A stretch of DNA of 60,000 bases from Owenia fusiformis (lineage: Eukaryota; Annelida; Polychaeta; Sabellida; Oweniidae): NCBI GenBank assembly GCA_903813345.2, contig CAIIXF020000010.1, forward strand, positions 37,253,425 through 37,313,424. Direction: 5' to 3'. Below, piece after piece: positions 35,301-47,925 of this stretch. The first letter of the stretch is position 1. Each line of letters opens with the position of its first letter. The notes below the pieces were generated by a model. The model ran no database searches and was not told where the DNA came from. It saw nothing but the letters and a program-made list of their open reading frames with translations. Both the position numbers and the translations under genes were made by a program.

Positions 35301-38300
35301 TAACTTACGTGATGTCGTGATGAAGAGCACGCCCCATGCACAGCTCCATATATATCCAAATATGGCTAAAGGTGTGTTTAAAGCAAATATAACTTACGTG
35401 ATGTCGTGATGAAGAGCACATCCCATGCACAGATCCATATATATCCAAATAAGGCTAAAGGTGTGTTTAAAGCAAATATAACTTACGTGATGTCGTGATG
35501 AAGAGCACGCCCCATGCACAGCTCAATATATATCCAAATAGGGCTAAAGGTGTGTTTAAAGCAAATATAACTTACGTGATGTCACGATGAAGAGCACGCC
35601 CCGTGCACAGCTCCATATATATCCAAATATGGCTAAAGGCTAGTGTTTAAAGCAAATAAACTTACGTGATGTCGTGATGAAGAGCACGCCCCATGCACAG
35701 CTCCATATATATCCAAATAGGGCTGAAGGTGTGTTTAAAGCAAATATAACTTACGTGATGTCGTGATGAAGAGCACGCCCCATGCACAGCTCTATATATA
35801 TCCAAATATGGCTAAAGGTGTGTTTAAAGCAAATATAACTTACGTGATGTCGTGATGAAGAGCACGCCCCATGCACAGCTCCATATATATCCAAATAGGG
35901 CTAAAGGTTAGTGTTTAAAGCAAATATAACTTACGTGATGTCGTGATGAAGAGCACGCCCCATGCACAGCTCCATATATATCCAAATAGGACTAAAGGTG
36001 TGTTTAAAGCAAATATAACTTACGTGATGTCGTGATGAAGAGCACGCCCCATGCACAGCTCCATATATATCCAAATAGGGCTAAAGGTGTGTTTAAAGCA
36101 AATATAACTTACGTGATGTCGTGATGAAGAGCACGCCCCATGCACAGCTCCATATATATCCAAATAGGGCTAAAGGTGTGTTTAAAGCAAATATAACTTA
36201 CGTGATGTCGTGATGAAGAGCACGCCCCATGCACAGCTCCATATATATCCAAATAGGGCTAAAGGTGTGTTTAAAGCAAATATAACTTACGTGATGTCAC
36301 GATGAAGAGCACGCCCCATGCACAGCTCCATATATACCCAAATATGGCTAAAGGTGTGTTTAAAGCAAATATAACTTACGTGATGTCGTGATGAAGAGCA
36401 CGTCCCATGCACAGCTCCATATATATCCAAATAGGGCTAAAGGTGTGTTTAAAGCAAATATAACTTACGTGATGTCGTGATGAAGAGCACGTCCCATGCA
36501 CAGCTCCATATATATCCAAATAGGGCTAAAGGTGTGTTTAAAGCAAATATAACTTACGTGATGTCGTGATGAATAGCACGCCCCATGCACAGCTCTATAT
36601 ATATCCAAATATGGCTAAAGGTTAGTGTTTAAAGCAAATATAACTTACGTGATGTCGTGATGAAGACCACATCCCATGCACAGCTCCATATATATCCAAA
36701 TAGGGCTAAAGGTGTAATATATAAAGCAAATATAACTTACATGATGTCGTGATGAAGAGCACGCCACATGCACAGCTCCATATATATCCAAATATGGCTA
36801 AAGGTGTGTTTAAAGCAAATATAACTTACGTGATGTCGTGATGAAGAGCACGCCCCATGCACAGCTCCATATATACCCAAATATGGCTAAAGGTGTGTTT
36901 AAAGCAAATATAACTTACGTGATGTCGTGATGAAGAGCACGCCCCATGCACAGCTCCATATATATCCAAATAGGGCTAAAGGTTAGTGTTTAAAGCAAAT
37001 ATAACTTACGTGATGTCGTGATGAAGAGCACGCCCCATGCACAGCTCCATATATATCCAAATAGGGCTAAAGGTTAGTGTTTAAAGCAAATATAACTTAC
37101 GTGATGTCGTGATGAAGAGCACGCCCCATGCACAGCTCCATATATATCCAAATAGGGGTTAGTGTTTAAAGCAAATATAACTTACGTGATGTCGTGATGA
37201 AGAGCACATCCCATGCACAGCTCCATATATATCCAAATAGGGCTAAAGGTGTGTTTAAAGCAAATATAACTTACGTGATGTCGTGATGAAGAGCACGCCC
37301 CATGCACAGCTCCATATATATCCAAATAGGGCTAAAGGTGTGTTTAAAGCAAATATAACTTACGTGATGTCGTGATGAAGAGCACGCCCCATGCACAGCT
37401 CCATATATATCCAAATAGGGCTAAAGGTTAGTGTTTAAAGCAAATATAACTTACGTGATGTCGTGATGAAGAGCACGCCCCATGCACAGCTCCATATATA
37501 TCCAAATAGGGCTAAAGGTTAGTGTTTAAAGCAAATATAACTTACGTGATGTCACGATGAAGAGCACGCCCCATGCACAGCTCCATATATATCCAAATAG
37601 GGCTAAAGGTGTGTTTAAAGCAAATATAACTTACGTAATGTCGTGATGAAGAGCACGCCCCATGCACAGCTCCATATATATTCAAATAGGGCTAAAGGTT
37701 AGTGTTTAAAGCAAATATAACTTACGTGATGTCGTGATGAAGAGCACGCCCCATGCACAGCTCCATATATATCCAAATAGGGCTAAATGTGAGTGTTTAA
37801 AGCAAATATAACTTACGTGATGTCGTGATGAAGAGCACGCCCCATGCACAGCTCCATATATATCCAAATAGGGCTGACGGTTAGTGTTTAAAGCAAATAT
37901 AACTTACGTGATGTCGTGATGAAGAGCACGCCCCATGCACAGCTCCATATATATCCAAATAGGGCTAAATGTGAGTGTTTAAAGCAAATATAACTTACGT
38001 GATGTCGTGATGAATAGCACGCCCTATGCACAGCTCCATATATATCCAAATATGGCTAAAGGTTAGTGTTTAAAGCAAATATAACTTACGTGATGTCGTG
38101 ATGAAGAGCACGCCCCATGCACAGCTCCATATATATCCAAATATGGCTAAAGGTTAGTGTTTAAAGCAAATATAACTTACGTGATGTCGTGATGAAGAGC
38201 ACGCCCCATGCACAGCTCCATATATATCCAAATAGGGCTAAAGGTATGTTTAACGCAAATATAACTTACGTGATGTCGTGATGAAGAGCACGCCCCATGC

Positions 38301-40457
38301 ACAGCTCCATATATATCCAAATAGGGCTAAAGGTGTGTTTAAAGCAAATATAACTTACGTGATGTCGTGATGAAGAGCACGCCCCATGCACAGCTCCATA
38401 TATCCTAGGGCTAAAGGTTAGTGTTTAAAGCAAATATAACTTACGTGATGTCGTGATGAAGAGCACGCCCCATGCACAGCTCCATATATATCCAAATAGG
38501 GCTAAAGGTGTGTTTAAAGCAAATATAACTTACGTGATGTCGTGATGAAGAGCACGCCCCATGCACAGCTCCATATATATCCAAATAGGGCTAAAGGTGT
38601 GTTTAAAGCAAATATAACTTACGTGATGTCGTGATGAATAGCACGCCCCATGCACAGCTCCATATATATCCAAATATGGCTAAAGGTTAGTGTTTAAAGC
38701 AAATATAACTTACGTGATGTCGTGATGAAGAGCACGCCCCATGCACAGCTCCATATATATCCAAATAGGGCTAAAGGTGTGTTTAAAGCAAATATAACTT
38801 ACGCGATGTCGTGATGAAGAGCACGCCCCATGCACAGCTCCATATATATTCAAATAGGGCTGAATGTGTGTTTAAAGCAAATATAACTTACGTGATGTCG
38901 TGATGAAGAGCACGTCCCATGCACAGCTCCATATATATCCTAGGGCTAAAGGTTAGTGTTTAAAGCAAATATAACTTACGTGATGTCGTGATGAAGAGCA
39001 CGCCCCACGCACAGCTCCATATATATCCAAATAGGGCTAAAGGTTAGTGTTTAAAGCAAATATAACTTACGTGATGTCGTGATGAAGAGTACACCCCATG
39101 CACAGCTCCATATATATCCAAATAGGGCTTAAGGTGTGTTTAAAGCAAATATAACTTACGTGATGTCGTGATGAAGAGCACGTCCCATGCACAGCTCCAT
39201 ATATATCCTAGGGCTAAAGGTTAGTGTTTAAAGCAAATATAACTTACGTGATGTCGTGATGAAGAGCACGCCCCATGCACAGCTCCATATATATCCAAAT
39301 AGGGCCAAAGGTGTGTTTAAAGCAAATATAACTTACGTGATGTCGTGATGAAGAGCACGCCCCATGCACAGCTCCATATATATCCAAATAGGGCTAAAGG
39401 TTAGTGTTTAAAGCAAATATAACTTACGTGATGTCGTGATGAAGAGCACGCCCCATGCACAGCTCCATATATATCCAAATAGGGCTAAAGGTTAGTGTTT
39501 AAAGCAAATATAACTTACGTGATGTCGTGATGAAGAGCACGCCCCATGCACAGCTCCATATATATCCAAATAGGGCTGAAGGTTAGTGTTTAAAGCAAAT
39601 ATAACTTACGTGATGTCGTGATGAAGAGCACGCCCCATGCACAGCTCCATATATATCCAAATAGGGCTAAAGGTGTGTTTAAAGCAAATAAACTTACGTG
39701 ATGTCGTGATGAAGAGCACGCCCCATGCACAGCTCCATATATATCCAAATAGGGCCAAAGGTGTGAGAACCAACTGGGCACAAGCAACTCCAACTCCTGT
39801 CAAACATGCAACCGCTTTCTCAAACTCGTCCATTCCGGTTGTGTCTGAACAATGACAGAAGAGCGCAAATGCTGATATCCAAGTACCTACAAGTATATGA
39901 AAGTCATACACGTCAGGGGTCAACCAAGCACTCGTCGTGTTTCAAGCGTGACAATGGAGATCTTAGTCTCATTATGCGCCCTATGATTATCCATGAAAAT
40001 GCCTTTAGTAAAGAATGTCCCGGGTACTGTCCCCAGTCGAGAACATCATAGCCAATTTCCTCTTAAATTACAACACTGGATTTCAGAATTAACCTATGAC
40101 ACACTATCAATGTCTTTTCAAAGTTTGAATCCTAATTTTATCGGAAATTTATGAGTGAAAATGATGATTTCTTAAATCACCAAACAGGAATCAAGATGTG
40201 ATGCAAAAGGGGACTTCTATTTGCCAAGCTTATGGAGGGGAGTGTACAAATAGCTTACCTAGCCCAGGAATAATAAAGTTACAGACGCAGCAAGCGATGG
40301 CCATTGGCATGGGCATCGCAGGAATAACCATTCGATTCTGCTTATTATCAAGCGCCCGTACGGCCGCTCTTTTTCTGTTGTTGACGTTAACATATACAGT
40401 TTCTTCGCCTGCATCTGTCTGTCCTGTTTTTATAGCACCGTTCCCAGAAGTCGCCAT
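26352..40457 (-). CDS. stum: stum/SPEC3 family membrane protein, three exons with a giant repeat intron
   Basis: Exons on the minus strand: 40457-40259, 39886-39698, 26866-26352; phases 1 and 1, 300 codons. Near residues 46-68, IPAMPMPMAIACCVCNFIIP followed by GLGTW matches the family pattern ([22 protein letters not shown] in human STUM). Two further hydrophobic segments follow: about 89-107 (ACLTGVGVACAQLVL) and 109-128 (ALFGYIWSCAWGVLFITTS). Exon 3 adds an acidic, hydrophilic tail of about 170 residues (EAEIESDDDAEHGPIP) with no domain I recognise; human STUM is only about 141 residues in total, so the tail is unusual. In Drosophila stum is needed for mechanosensory transduction, and sea urchin SPEC3 is tied to cilia; a role here is inferred. 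Intron 2 (26867-39697, 12.8 kb) consists mainly of copies of the exon 2 end. Confidence 0.87.
26867..27120. other. stum intron 2, unique 3' part
   Basis: Short non-repetitive intron stretch next to exon 3; acceptor CATATTCTTCTAG on the minus strand. Confidence 0.5.
27121..27870. mobile_element. 750-bp palindromic (foldback-like) element
   Basis: The ends are inverted copies: left GTGGTATCGATATGGTGAAC, right GTTCACCATATCGATACCC, and similarity continues inward (TTCTCTTAAACC on the left, GGTTTAAGAG on the right; AATATTGTAATTGTACAAAG on the left, CTTTGTATAACTATAATATT on the right). Nearly the whole element is thus a large imperfect palindrome. No coding capacity. It abuts the stum array. Confidence 0.8.
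30000..32965 (-). repeat. Higher-order duplication inside the stum array, copy 1
   Basis: The order of rare variants (CTTACGCGATG at 30151, GGGCTGAATG near 30211, GTGTAATATATAAAGC near 31088, GATATCACGATG near 31751, AATAGGACTA near 32871) recurs in the same order at 33.3-36.1 kb, offset 3290 bp at first and about 3115 bp later. The exact left boundary is uncertain because units there are identical. Confidence 0.9.
33290..36080 (-). repeat. Higher-order duplication inside the stum array, copy 2
   Basis: Second copy of the block at 30.0-33.0 kb. It lacks about two units (offset drop of about 175 bp near 33.85 kb) and has lost 2 bp of the TA run in three units (near 33568, 33831 and 34906) that are full length in copy 1, so these changes came after the duplication. 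Confidence 0.9.
39887..40258 (-). other. stum intron 1
   Basis: Intron between exon 1 (donor GCTAG|GTAAGC) and exon 2 (acceptor ATACTTGTAG). Nothing else seen. Confidence 0.6.
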
Positions 40458-42827
40458 ATTTTAGAATGTTTTGGGGTTTTTCTTTAACCCGAATTGTCTT
40501 TGAATTGATTTGGTCCTGATTAGGGTTTGTTGATTTTCATCTTTACTTTGCAGTTAAAGTATCTTTAAAAGCTGTCGGTTACCCAGGCTTTGAGTTCCTT
40601 GATGAGTTTCTCGGCTTACGCAACTGTACTCTGCACGTTTTCGTTCGTTCTTGGGGCGTTCTAATTCAACGTTGGCCAGCAATCTATGGCTTGTTTCTGC
40701 CTGAAATTATATAAATCTTTTATTAACCATATTTCTGAACAGTGTGGCACGTAGTGGACGTTGCGTCATGTTTCTTTTTGCGTAAGATTGTTTCCTTGCG
40801 ACTGGTTTTACTCAAGGTTGGATAATTTCTTTCTGTGATAACTATTTTGTATATCTCTCTGTGCTTTTCCGGTTGACACATGTACTTGCATATTTATATT
40901 AGAGTTCTTCACGTACTTCACTTCACTTCAATTCTACGAACTCTCCCGTAGGAGATACTCTGGCAGGGTCTCGCTCCTTGGAGTCCCAGGAGACGTATTT
41001 TGTCAATGTTTCCAGTACCCATTTCCAGTCTCCCATATACCGTTAAGATCTTGAACAAATTATAATGCAGCTCTTAATGGCATTATGGGCTTTATGGGAG
41101 TTTGAAGGAATATTCATCATTCAGCACAAAATGTTGTGATTTGCCGACATATTATTTGATTGGATTGGGACCAGTTTAAAGAATTGTCTTAAATTTGAAG
41201 AGTAGTATAGACGAAATCGAGCGCTTGTAAAGAGTACCGCTAAGCCAACATATAGTTGAATATACTAAAAGCAAATACAGAACTGACTCCAGAATGCATT
41301 AATTTAACTATAGCTAATCGATCATGTAATTGTACATAAATGGTATATGTGATTATTTAATCTGAAGTATTGATCCCTGGTGAACGAATGGACGGTGAGT
41401 TCTGCCAAAAGGTAGCAACAATCATTTTTCATTTTGGGTGGATGTGGCCTTTTTAATACTGGCTGCCCAAAAATAGTAGCAGTCGTAGGTTTCATCCTTT
41501 AGGAGAAAGGGAGACAATGTTTCCATTCGACAGATTTGAAAAACAAAACGATTGCTAAAATATTAGACACTCTAAAGGCTCGAGATCGAGGAATTGGTTA
41601 AGATATTAAAATTCTCTACCGGGATATACAGGGCGTATAAGCAGTTATCTCGTAAAATTACAAAACTAGTGATGAATACATCAATTTCATTCAATGTACC
41701 ATAAAGCCACGTCTACTCCTCTTTTCAATGATATGTCATTCATTCACATGTGGTCATGGTTGGGTGAGAAATCCTTCCATTTGTACAGTTGGTCAAAATC
41801 GGCTCTGGACCAAGTTTCAGATATTGCAAAAATCAATTCAAATGCTAAGTGCAAATGGAAGTTCTCCTGACTCTCCTGACTAGTTTTGTGCTTTTCCGGG
41901 ATAACAATCTGTTGCGTTTTTTTATACGCACTGTATATCAAAATTTAGGCAAAGAATTGGTATGGCCGGCTTTTACTGCTTCCTTCGGGAGCCTCATCCA
42001 ATCTCAGATATTACGAAAAGTCATCTCTAACCAGTCACTAACGCAATGTAGTTTACCATTATGGTCTTGACTGTCTCCCTAACGACACGCTTTCTCCCAT
42101 GTACAAGACTAGAGAAATATGTGAATAGAATGATCATAGACTTCATGCAAAATATACATTATTCGTAGCATTTGATCATGTCATTCAAGTTGGAGTATTT
42201 CAGGACATTCTAGTGTTCGCAATGGAGCAACATTCATGGACATTTCCTCTTCGTTTCATTAACGCTTTTAGCCTCTTAGTCTAAATGATTTAATATCTTA
42301 AAATAGCAAACCTACCTTGTTTGAAATATCCAAATTAATCGTAAAAATGGCAATACAAAATGATCAAAAATCCATAGCAGCGTTCTCGAAACACGTACCG
42401 ACGCTTGGATTCCTGGAGTCATACGCTCTCCGATTACAGAGCTCTTTTCACCGATACCTTCTTATAGAAAGCCTCTCATAGAAATCTGCTTAAATCGCTT
42501 TAGAGGTTTACACAATGGATTTATGCCAGGACAATAAGATTTTGCAGAAAATTATTGGTAGTAGTTTGAGTGTGTGTAAATACAATTTTGAGCCATGCGC
42601 CTAAACAACTCTACAGTATAGAGGGATGGTTTTCAATAAGCCTTTAACAGTTTAAAAATCAGTATTTTCTTTAATTTTCGAAATTATAATTTGATACAAT
42701 TCAGATTTGTATAATTGGATTCAATAAATAATTGTTATTATGCATAAGTCATAAATCAGCATAGCCCTAAAGCTTGATATCCATTTGGGTGCGACATCTA
42801 TTCAACCGCGTAAGATTAATTTACATC
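40458..42827. other. Upstream region of the stum gene, intergenic
   Basis: The stum promoter should lie at the left end. No exon, RNA or repeat could be supported in the rest; short open frames around 41.7-42.1 kb on both strands lack splice context and recognisable motifs. Confidence 0.4.
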
Positions 42828-42963
42828 TTAGGGAGTTTAAGCTTGCAATATTTTTCACAACCTAAACGTGGACAGAAAATATTTAAGCGATGCACTTGTA
42901 TAGGCAATTGGTCATACGTATAGGTTGGCGTTTCGATTTTATATGCAAGCTTAAACTCCCTAA
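42828..42963. mobile_element. 136-bp mini-MITE with perfect 20-bp inverted repeats
   Basis: TTAGGGAGTTTAAGCTTGCA (42828-42847) and its exact reverse complement (42944-42963) enclose 96 nt of unrelated sequence. The outermost TTA/TAA could be a TA-type target duplication as in Tc1/mariner-derived MITEs. Confidence 0.75.
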
Positions 42964-43319
42964 TAGCTCCAATACGTGACAGCTGCGAAGATTTAAAATA
43001 TTTTCAAAACGATACATGTTACTCTCTTTTGATATAAGCACCACCTAAACATAAGGCCGTTTATATTTTTTATATTTTTTTTCTTTTTCAACCAATAATA
43101 ATGAAGACATGTATAGACATTGCAGATTGAGGTCCAACGGATGAACATGAATGTGTTTTTACAATGCAGGGTGACATACAGTCATATAGACAGTGGGACA
43201 ACAAAACATCAAACATCTGCCATGTTCAATACATACTCTTATCATATAATGTAAAATATGTTCTTTCATAGGGCAGCACTTATTAGCACAGCAAAACAAT
43301 TCATTCAGCATGCACATTT

Positions 43320-43600
43320 GATTAAATTCAAATGATGACAACACATCATTTTAGCTCATAATACATCATTTCAAATGATGCTGTTCATAATATAGAATAA
43401 GTGACAAGAGTGCTATATTTCACATGATGACAATGCATTTCATGATGATACATGCATCATTTTAAATGATGACAATTAATAATAATAATATATTCTTCGC
43501 ATAATGATAGTGCATTTTTGGCAATGACTTACTGTAAATTTGTGAGATGATAATGTATTCTTTCACATGATAATTATGCATCATTTCAAATGATGACAAC
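43320..43600. repeat. Cluster of short palindromes CATCATTTYAAATGATG
   Basis: The palindrome occurs near 43363, 43452 and 43578, among other TGATGACAA/TCATGATGA words. The spacing is irregular, so it is not a regular tandem array. Confidence 0.6.
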
Positions 43601-44703
43601 ACAGCCACTTTCATCCTATTTTCTCCATTAATATATGTAAATATGTAACAGCACATAACACGATTACTCTTGTCAACCATCACATTTTTTGCAATACTAA
43701 ATAAGCGTTATATATTAATATATAGAATTCTATAAAAAATACAGCCCTAAATTTCTAGTTTAAACACCTCAAAAAGTTCACAATAACCATGCTAAATATG
43801 ACAAAGCATAACATAATGAAGGAACCCACATTTAAAAGAATAATAGAAAAAATAAACATTTATGATCAGTGTGAACTTTTTTCAAGGGCAACTAGTTGTT
43901 ATATATGTTCACTTTTCATTAATTGTTAATATGGCCGCAAAATCATCACAATTTGGAAGAAGTGTTTCCTAAATTCTAAAGTTCTACATTGCACTGGATG
44001 TACTGATTTCAATTATTTCATGATTCAGGTCATACAAAGATCAGATTTACAGACATAAACAAACTACGATGGTACAGATTCAAAGTATGATAACTAGTCA
44101 AAGCTGGGTGTCATTTCAATTTCATGTCATGTCATTTTCAATTAGAAATTAAGTATGGATCAAATTGTCATCTTCAAGACAATAAATTGATACAGGGTGC
44201 TTCAAAATAAACTTCTCAACAATCATAATTAAGTGTGACATGTATAAGTACACAGTGTCACCAAATTAATCATGAAAACTGTCTAAAATGGGCAAAATAA
44301 AAAAAGAAATATTACATACAATACATACGTGTGAGGTGCTTTTTGTCTCTTGTGGTCACCCATTACCATTTATGACCAAATAAGGAAACATTAGCTTAAG
44401 CATATCATTAATCTAGCCATATTGCAGATACATTTATAATATGTACACTCATTTTGTTTTACTACATTTGTGGCTCTGGGCCCTTCCCTGAGAATTGAAA
44501 TATTGAAAACTTAACAACGTACAACTCAGATATTGAACGACACAAATGTTTTTATTCATTAACAAAAGTCAAAAACTGGATTGCCACTTTTCAGTGGGGC
44601 TTTGCCACTTTTACTTGGAGTTTTACCACTTAATTCAGAATTTCTTCAATTCTGATTACATTAAAATCGAAACAAGTGAAAGATTAATTAAATTAGAAAA
44701 ATC
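43601..44703. other. Intergenic, nothing recognised
   Basis: AT-rich sequence without supported gene, RNA gene or repeat. Confidence 0.4.
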
Positions 44704-45165
44704 CCACTTTGAATTTCTCAGAGATGGGCCAAGAGTATGTATCATATTACATCTCACTTTGAATTTACATTCCACTTTGAATTTCTCAGAAAGGGGCCAA
44801 GTGTATGTTTTATATTACATCCAATTTTGAGTTTCTCAGAGAAGGGCCAAGCAATATATTATATTACATCCCACTTTGAGTTTCTCGGAGAAGGGCCAAG
44901 CGTATGTATTATATTACATCCCACTTTAAGTTTCTCAGAGAAGGGCCAAGTGTATGCACCATGTTACATCCCACTTTAAGTTTCTCAGAGAAGGGCCAAG
45001 TGTATGTATTATATTACATCCCACTTTAAGTTTCTCAGAGAAGGGCCAAGCGTATGTATTATATTACATCCCGCTTTGAGTTTCTCAGAGAAGGGCCAAG
45101 TGTATGCATCATGTTACATCTAACTTTAAGTTTCTCAGAGAAGGGCCAAGCTTTTGTATTATATT
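44704..45165. repeat. 50-bp tandem repeat
   Basis: About nine copies of a 50-bp unit containing TTTCTCAGAGAAGGGCCAAG and TATTACATCCCACTTT. Units at the left end are more divergent. Apparent open frames across it are repeat artefacts. Confidence 0.92.
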
Positions 45166-46955
45166 ACTAGTATACAAAGCTGGTATAGACCAATAGAAAG
45201 ACACAGGCTTTACAAGGGTATATGATAGTATAACTAATATACATATACGCTACAACCAATAATTATAATTAATTACTGATAATAGAAATGCATTTTAAAT
45301 ATAAAGTAAAAATGCATTTTAAATACAAAGTAAAATAAGATTTGACCCGCAAATCATGCACACAAACGATACTGGTAGCTGTAACCATGGTAACAGTAAT
45401 GTTTCATAAAATACAACAATACTTTTATGTAGTATTAATATTTGAATGTCTCAAGCAAATCAACCTGAATATTAGCAGCCAATTGAACTAAAATGCTGAA
45501 AAATGCAAAAGTAGTAAAATGGAGTACCAACGTACATGAGAAGCTGTTCTCGATTTGATTCAATTAATTTTTTATACTATCTTATTGAGAGTAGAATAAT
45601 GAAAATTAGATGCATCAAGTGAAATAATATTGTTTAGTGGGCCTGCCACAAAAATCTTGAAAGAATATCATTGACTTTTTTACTAAACTTTGCTAATTAA
45701 CCAGTTAGATCAGGCTAATCCTTCAAACTTAATATTTGAGCTATATTATTCATGAAAATGTTCATGATTGAATAACAAATTCATGTCAGGTTTTCCTTTT
45801 CATATTCAAGAATAACTGGAATTTCTATGGCATCAAATAAAAGAATGTGACAGTTTAAATACACCAATATCTAAATGCGACAGTTTGATACACCAATCTC
45901 TAAATGTAAAACAATCAGAACAAACATATTCACCCTATTCAGACAAAAATATCACACCTAAAATCATTCTCATTGTCAGGCTTAATTCACTCATTTTTGA
46001 TAATTCAAAAATTCATACATCTTCTTGTACAAACTCAGAATGAGAGGAATAAGCATGAAAATAGTGATATTTGACAAACAACTTCTCTTGTCTTACATCA
46101 TAGACCCAATTCATCTTAATCTTAGTACATTGCACATGTTTTTGACTCTGTAGACTTGGAAAAGTCAACATCCCCCAAGGCATTGCAAGACCCCATAATG
46201 ACAATTATTTAGCTGCTGAATGTACATCACATTACAAGGTAGAATAAAACTCCACACTTCCTATCATATAAGTTTCAAATATTGCATGGTAGCACACTAC
46301 CCTGCTTTCATCAGATACTGCTTTATTACCCTCTAACAGGGAGAAATTATTCTACAGTGAGGTACATTCAACAATCTAAAGAGTGGGACAATATTACAGC
46401 ACTCATACAAAGGGTATGTTTGCGGATTACATCAGTAGGGTGATCTGGCAAATTCAAATGTCATGAGCTTTGTTTCAAAATAAAAGTCTTGCTTCAAGTT
46501 TATATTTTCATCAAGTTTAATCTGGACCCCTGCGACTTGCATATTTTGCATGGTACAAACAGAGAAATAGGCAAACCTGGATTCTAATGAACAAAAATGT
46601 TTTTTTGGCAAAAACTCTTGGCAGAACTTTCTTAGCTTTGTACTTAATCAGTAATATTGTAACCATTCAAATATTTCACCTAAACTCTCACCTTTTTACA
46701 TTTTTAGGGTATGTTTTTCCTGAAGGGAACTTTGGTCATAAAAATATAATTTGATTTTATAGAATTAATGTAATGTATATATAACATGTGCAGTGGAATT
46801 TAAAAAAAAAATATCCAATTTTAAGAACATATTTCAAGTTTCACATTATCCAATTGCCATATTTTAAGTTTTATATTAGCCTACTTAAGTTTCATATTTG
46901 CATTGTTTCCCAGCTAATTGATAAAGCTGTACAAATCAATGCCATGAATTCTCTG
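45166..46955. other. Intergenic, nothing recognised
   Basis: No supported gene or RNA. A pair of short direct repeats (AAATGCATTTTAAATA) occurs near 45285-45325. Confidence 0.4.
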
Positions 46956-47472
46956 AATTTAAGAGTGTCTCACCAGATTCATTACATTACTTATCTCATG
47001 TTCCACAGCAATGTTTGAAACATGGTATGGGGAAGTTCATTAATTTAAGAGTGTCTCACTAGATTCATTACATTATTTATCTGATGTTCCACAGCAATGT
47101 TTGAAACATGGTATGGGGAAGTTCATTAATTTAAGAGTGTCTCACTAGGTTCATTACATTATTTATCTGATGTTCCACAGCAATGTTTGAAACATGGTAT
47201 GGGGAAGTTTATTAATTTAAGAGTGTCTCACTAGATTCATTACATTATTTATCTGATGTTCCACAGCAATGTTTGAAACATGGTATGGGGAAGTTCATTA
47301 ATTTAAGAGTGCCTCACTAGATTCATTACATTATTTATCTGATGTTCTACAGCAATGTTTGAAACATGGTATGGGGAAGTTCATTAATTTAAGAGTGTCT
47401 CACTAGATTCATTACATTATTTATCTGATGTTCCACAGCAATGTTTGAAACATGGTATGGGGAAGTTCATTG
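46956..47472. repeat. 86-bp tandem repeat
   Basis: About six copies of an 86-bp unit containing TTTAAGAGTGTCTCACTAGA and GATGTTCCACAGCAATG, nearly identical to each other, suggesting recent expansion. Confidence 0.93.
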
Positions 47473-47544
47473 TGGATGAAATGAGATTGAACAATGTTGC
47501 GCAGGCAGGCCAACAACTTCCACTTTGCTAGAGTAGATCAAATA

Positions 47545-47925
47545 CCATCAATCCATAGTTAAAGGCAGAATCAGATCTATAGGGAGTGACAAAATTGCAA
47601 GCAATATGTACAATTGATCTACTAAAGTGTTCCTTACAAGCACAAATGTAATATCTTTTAGAAGATTCATGATGTGTTATCAATTGGTGAAGTTATTTTA
47701 GATTCAAAGTGCAAAAATAGGGGGAAAATATTTAAATTCTCCCAAATAATAAGAATGGTAACCATTCTCATAGACAAATGATTGTAAAAATCTTAACTTT
47801 TCCTCAAATAAAATATACTTGGGGTATTTTTAGAAAATAAACAAGGAATGATATGAGCCCGAAATATTCTAGAATTGAAACAATTCTTGTCAACAAGGCA
47901 ATTGCTAGATCTGAATCTCCATTTA
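47545..47925 (-). repeat. Dispersed repeat, copy B
   Basis: Inverted relative of 19395-19785: the minus strand shares TTCTTATTATTTGGGAGAAT, TTTTGCACTTTGAATC and TATAGATCTGATTCTGCCTT in the same order and spacing. Confidence 0.8.

Larger units (their letters stand above)
27921..39766 (-). repeat. Giant exon-derived tandem array (about 130 units of 89-91 bp)
   Basis: The unit, read on the minus strand, is about 68 nt from the 3' end of stum exon 2 plus the donor and the first 21 nt of intron 2 (CATCAC|GTAAGTTATATTTG). The rightmost unit (39698-39766) is the real exon end; all others lie in intron 2. Most differ from the real exon by TTGGCC to TTAGCC, which creates an AG 57 nt upstream of the donor. 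Variants: 89-bp (GTGTGTTTAAAG on the + strand) and 91-bp (GTTAGTGTTTAAAG or GTGAGTG) joins, a 9-bp deletion next to the donor, a 3-bp deletion (TATATCCTAGGG), a 3-bp insertion (ATATTATATCC) and a few 2-bp losses in the TA run. Confidence 0.97.

Noticed and set aside
27921-39697. CRISPR-like array (regular repeats)
   Set aside because: Units are contiguous with no unique spacers, derive from an adjacent exon, and the DNA is from an animal.
27921-39697. Centromeric or other satellite DNA
   Set aside because: The unit is clearly derived from stum exon 2 and the array stops at the exon; it is a locus-specific minisatellite.
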